A stretch of DNA of 64,000 nucleotides, from NCBI GenBank assembly GCA_035574315.1, contig DATLYW010000016.1, positions 62,001-126,000 of the forward strand, written 5' to 3'. Each line of letters opens with the position of its first letter. Position 1 is the first letter of the stretch. Shown here piece after piece: positions 63,970 through 64,000 of the stretch. The stretch is from Candidatus Zixiibacteriota bacterium (GTDB lineage: Bacteria; Desulfobacterota; Binatia; UBA9968). The position numbers were made by a program, and so were the translations under genes. The notes beneath the pieces were generated by a model. The model saw nothing but the letters and a program-made list of their open reading frames with translations, ran no database searches and had not been told where the DNA came from.

Positions 63970-64000
63970 CGCGATCCTGCGCGATTCGCCGCCGCGCTCG

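Noticed and set aside
1..64000. CRISPR arrays, insertion sequences, prophage or integrase genes
   Set aside because: No regularly spaced repeats, terminal inverted repeats with transposase, or phage genes were seen on reading through the window.

Overview
The window is a GC-rich, densely packed stretch of a didermic bacterial chromosome with no insertion sequences, prophage genes or CRISPR arrays. It encodes a complete System I cytochrome c maturation set, two c-type cytochromes, TCA-cycle genes, a pyruvate dehydrogenase, a NuoB subunit and a prenyl-diphosphate synthase/UbiE pair, so the organism respires with quinones. LLM-class monooxygenase, Amidohydro_2 and carboxypeptidase-regulatory/propeller genes among core genes are typical of uncultured soil or sediment lineages (Methylomirabilota/Rokubacteria, Desulfobacterota or Binatota type). 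That placement is inference; no rRNA gene is present to settle it.

Region 1 (1-18104, all on the minus strand): read in transcription order from the right, an MscS-type membrane protein, icd, mdh, sucC, sucD, ndk, rlmN, mtnP, a PfkB kinase, a glycosyltransferase, ugd, UDP-xylose synthase, a GalE-like epimerase, lepA, lepB, two small membrane proteins and a partial lhr helicase. Many neighbours overlap by 4-11 nt, so translation is probably coupled. The icd leader holds a terminator-like hairpin.

Region 2 (18352-25148, plus): ccmA-B-C-D-E-F-G followed by a ccmH-ccmI fusion, almost all overlapping or nearly abutting.

Region 3 (25159-38442, minus): first an accessory catabolic-looking block (PCD-family protein, LLM monooxygenase, gamma-glutamyltransferase, two Amidohydro_2 proteins, a small zinc-ribbon protein), then an EF-G2-like GTPase, coaX, birA, nadC, valS and a pseudo-receiver protein.

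Region 4 (38522-48186, mixed strands): tRNA-Leu(CAG), a c-type cytochrome lipoprotein converging on a Urate_ox_N-like membrane protein, prenyl synthase, ubiE, an unrecognised membrane protein, a lone nuoB with a cold-shock-like small protein, a cold-shock gene with a probable regulatory leader, an APH-type homoserine kinase, a protein phosphatase, tRNA-Met(CAT) and a lipoate ligase-family gene.

Region 5 (48251-64000): aceE-aceF-lpdA, whose lipoyl domain the adjacent ligase could service; a peptidase T-like gene; a Schlafen-type regulator; an O-methyltransferase; a small 2Fe-2S/zinc-ribbon protein; and, on the minus strand, a heme/propeller protein, a ferritin-like protein, a double-VOC protein and a hybrid membrane sensor kinase gene that reaches the right edge.

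The most unusual signals are three genes whose conserved reading frames have no ATG, GTG or TTG where a start should be (AUC twice, ACG once), the icd leader hairpin, the PuuD-like pair split into two convergent genes, the propeller-cytochrome region, and the accessory amidohydrolase block.
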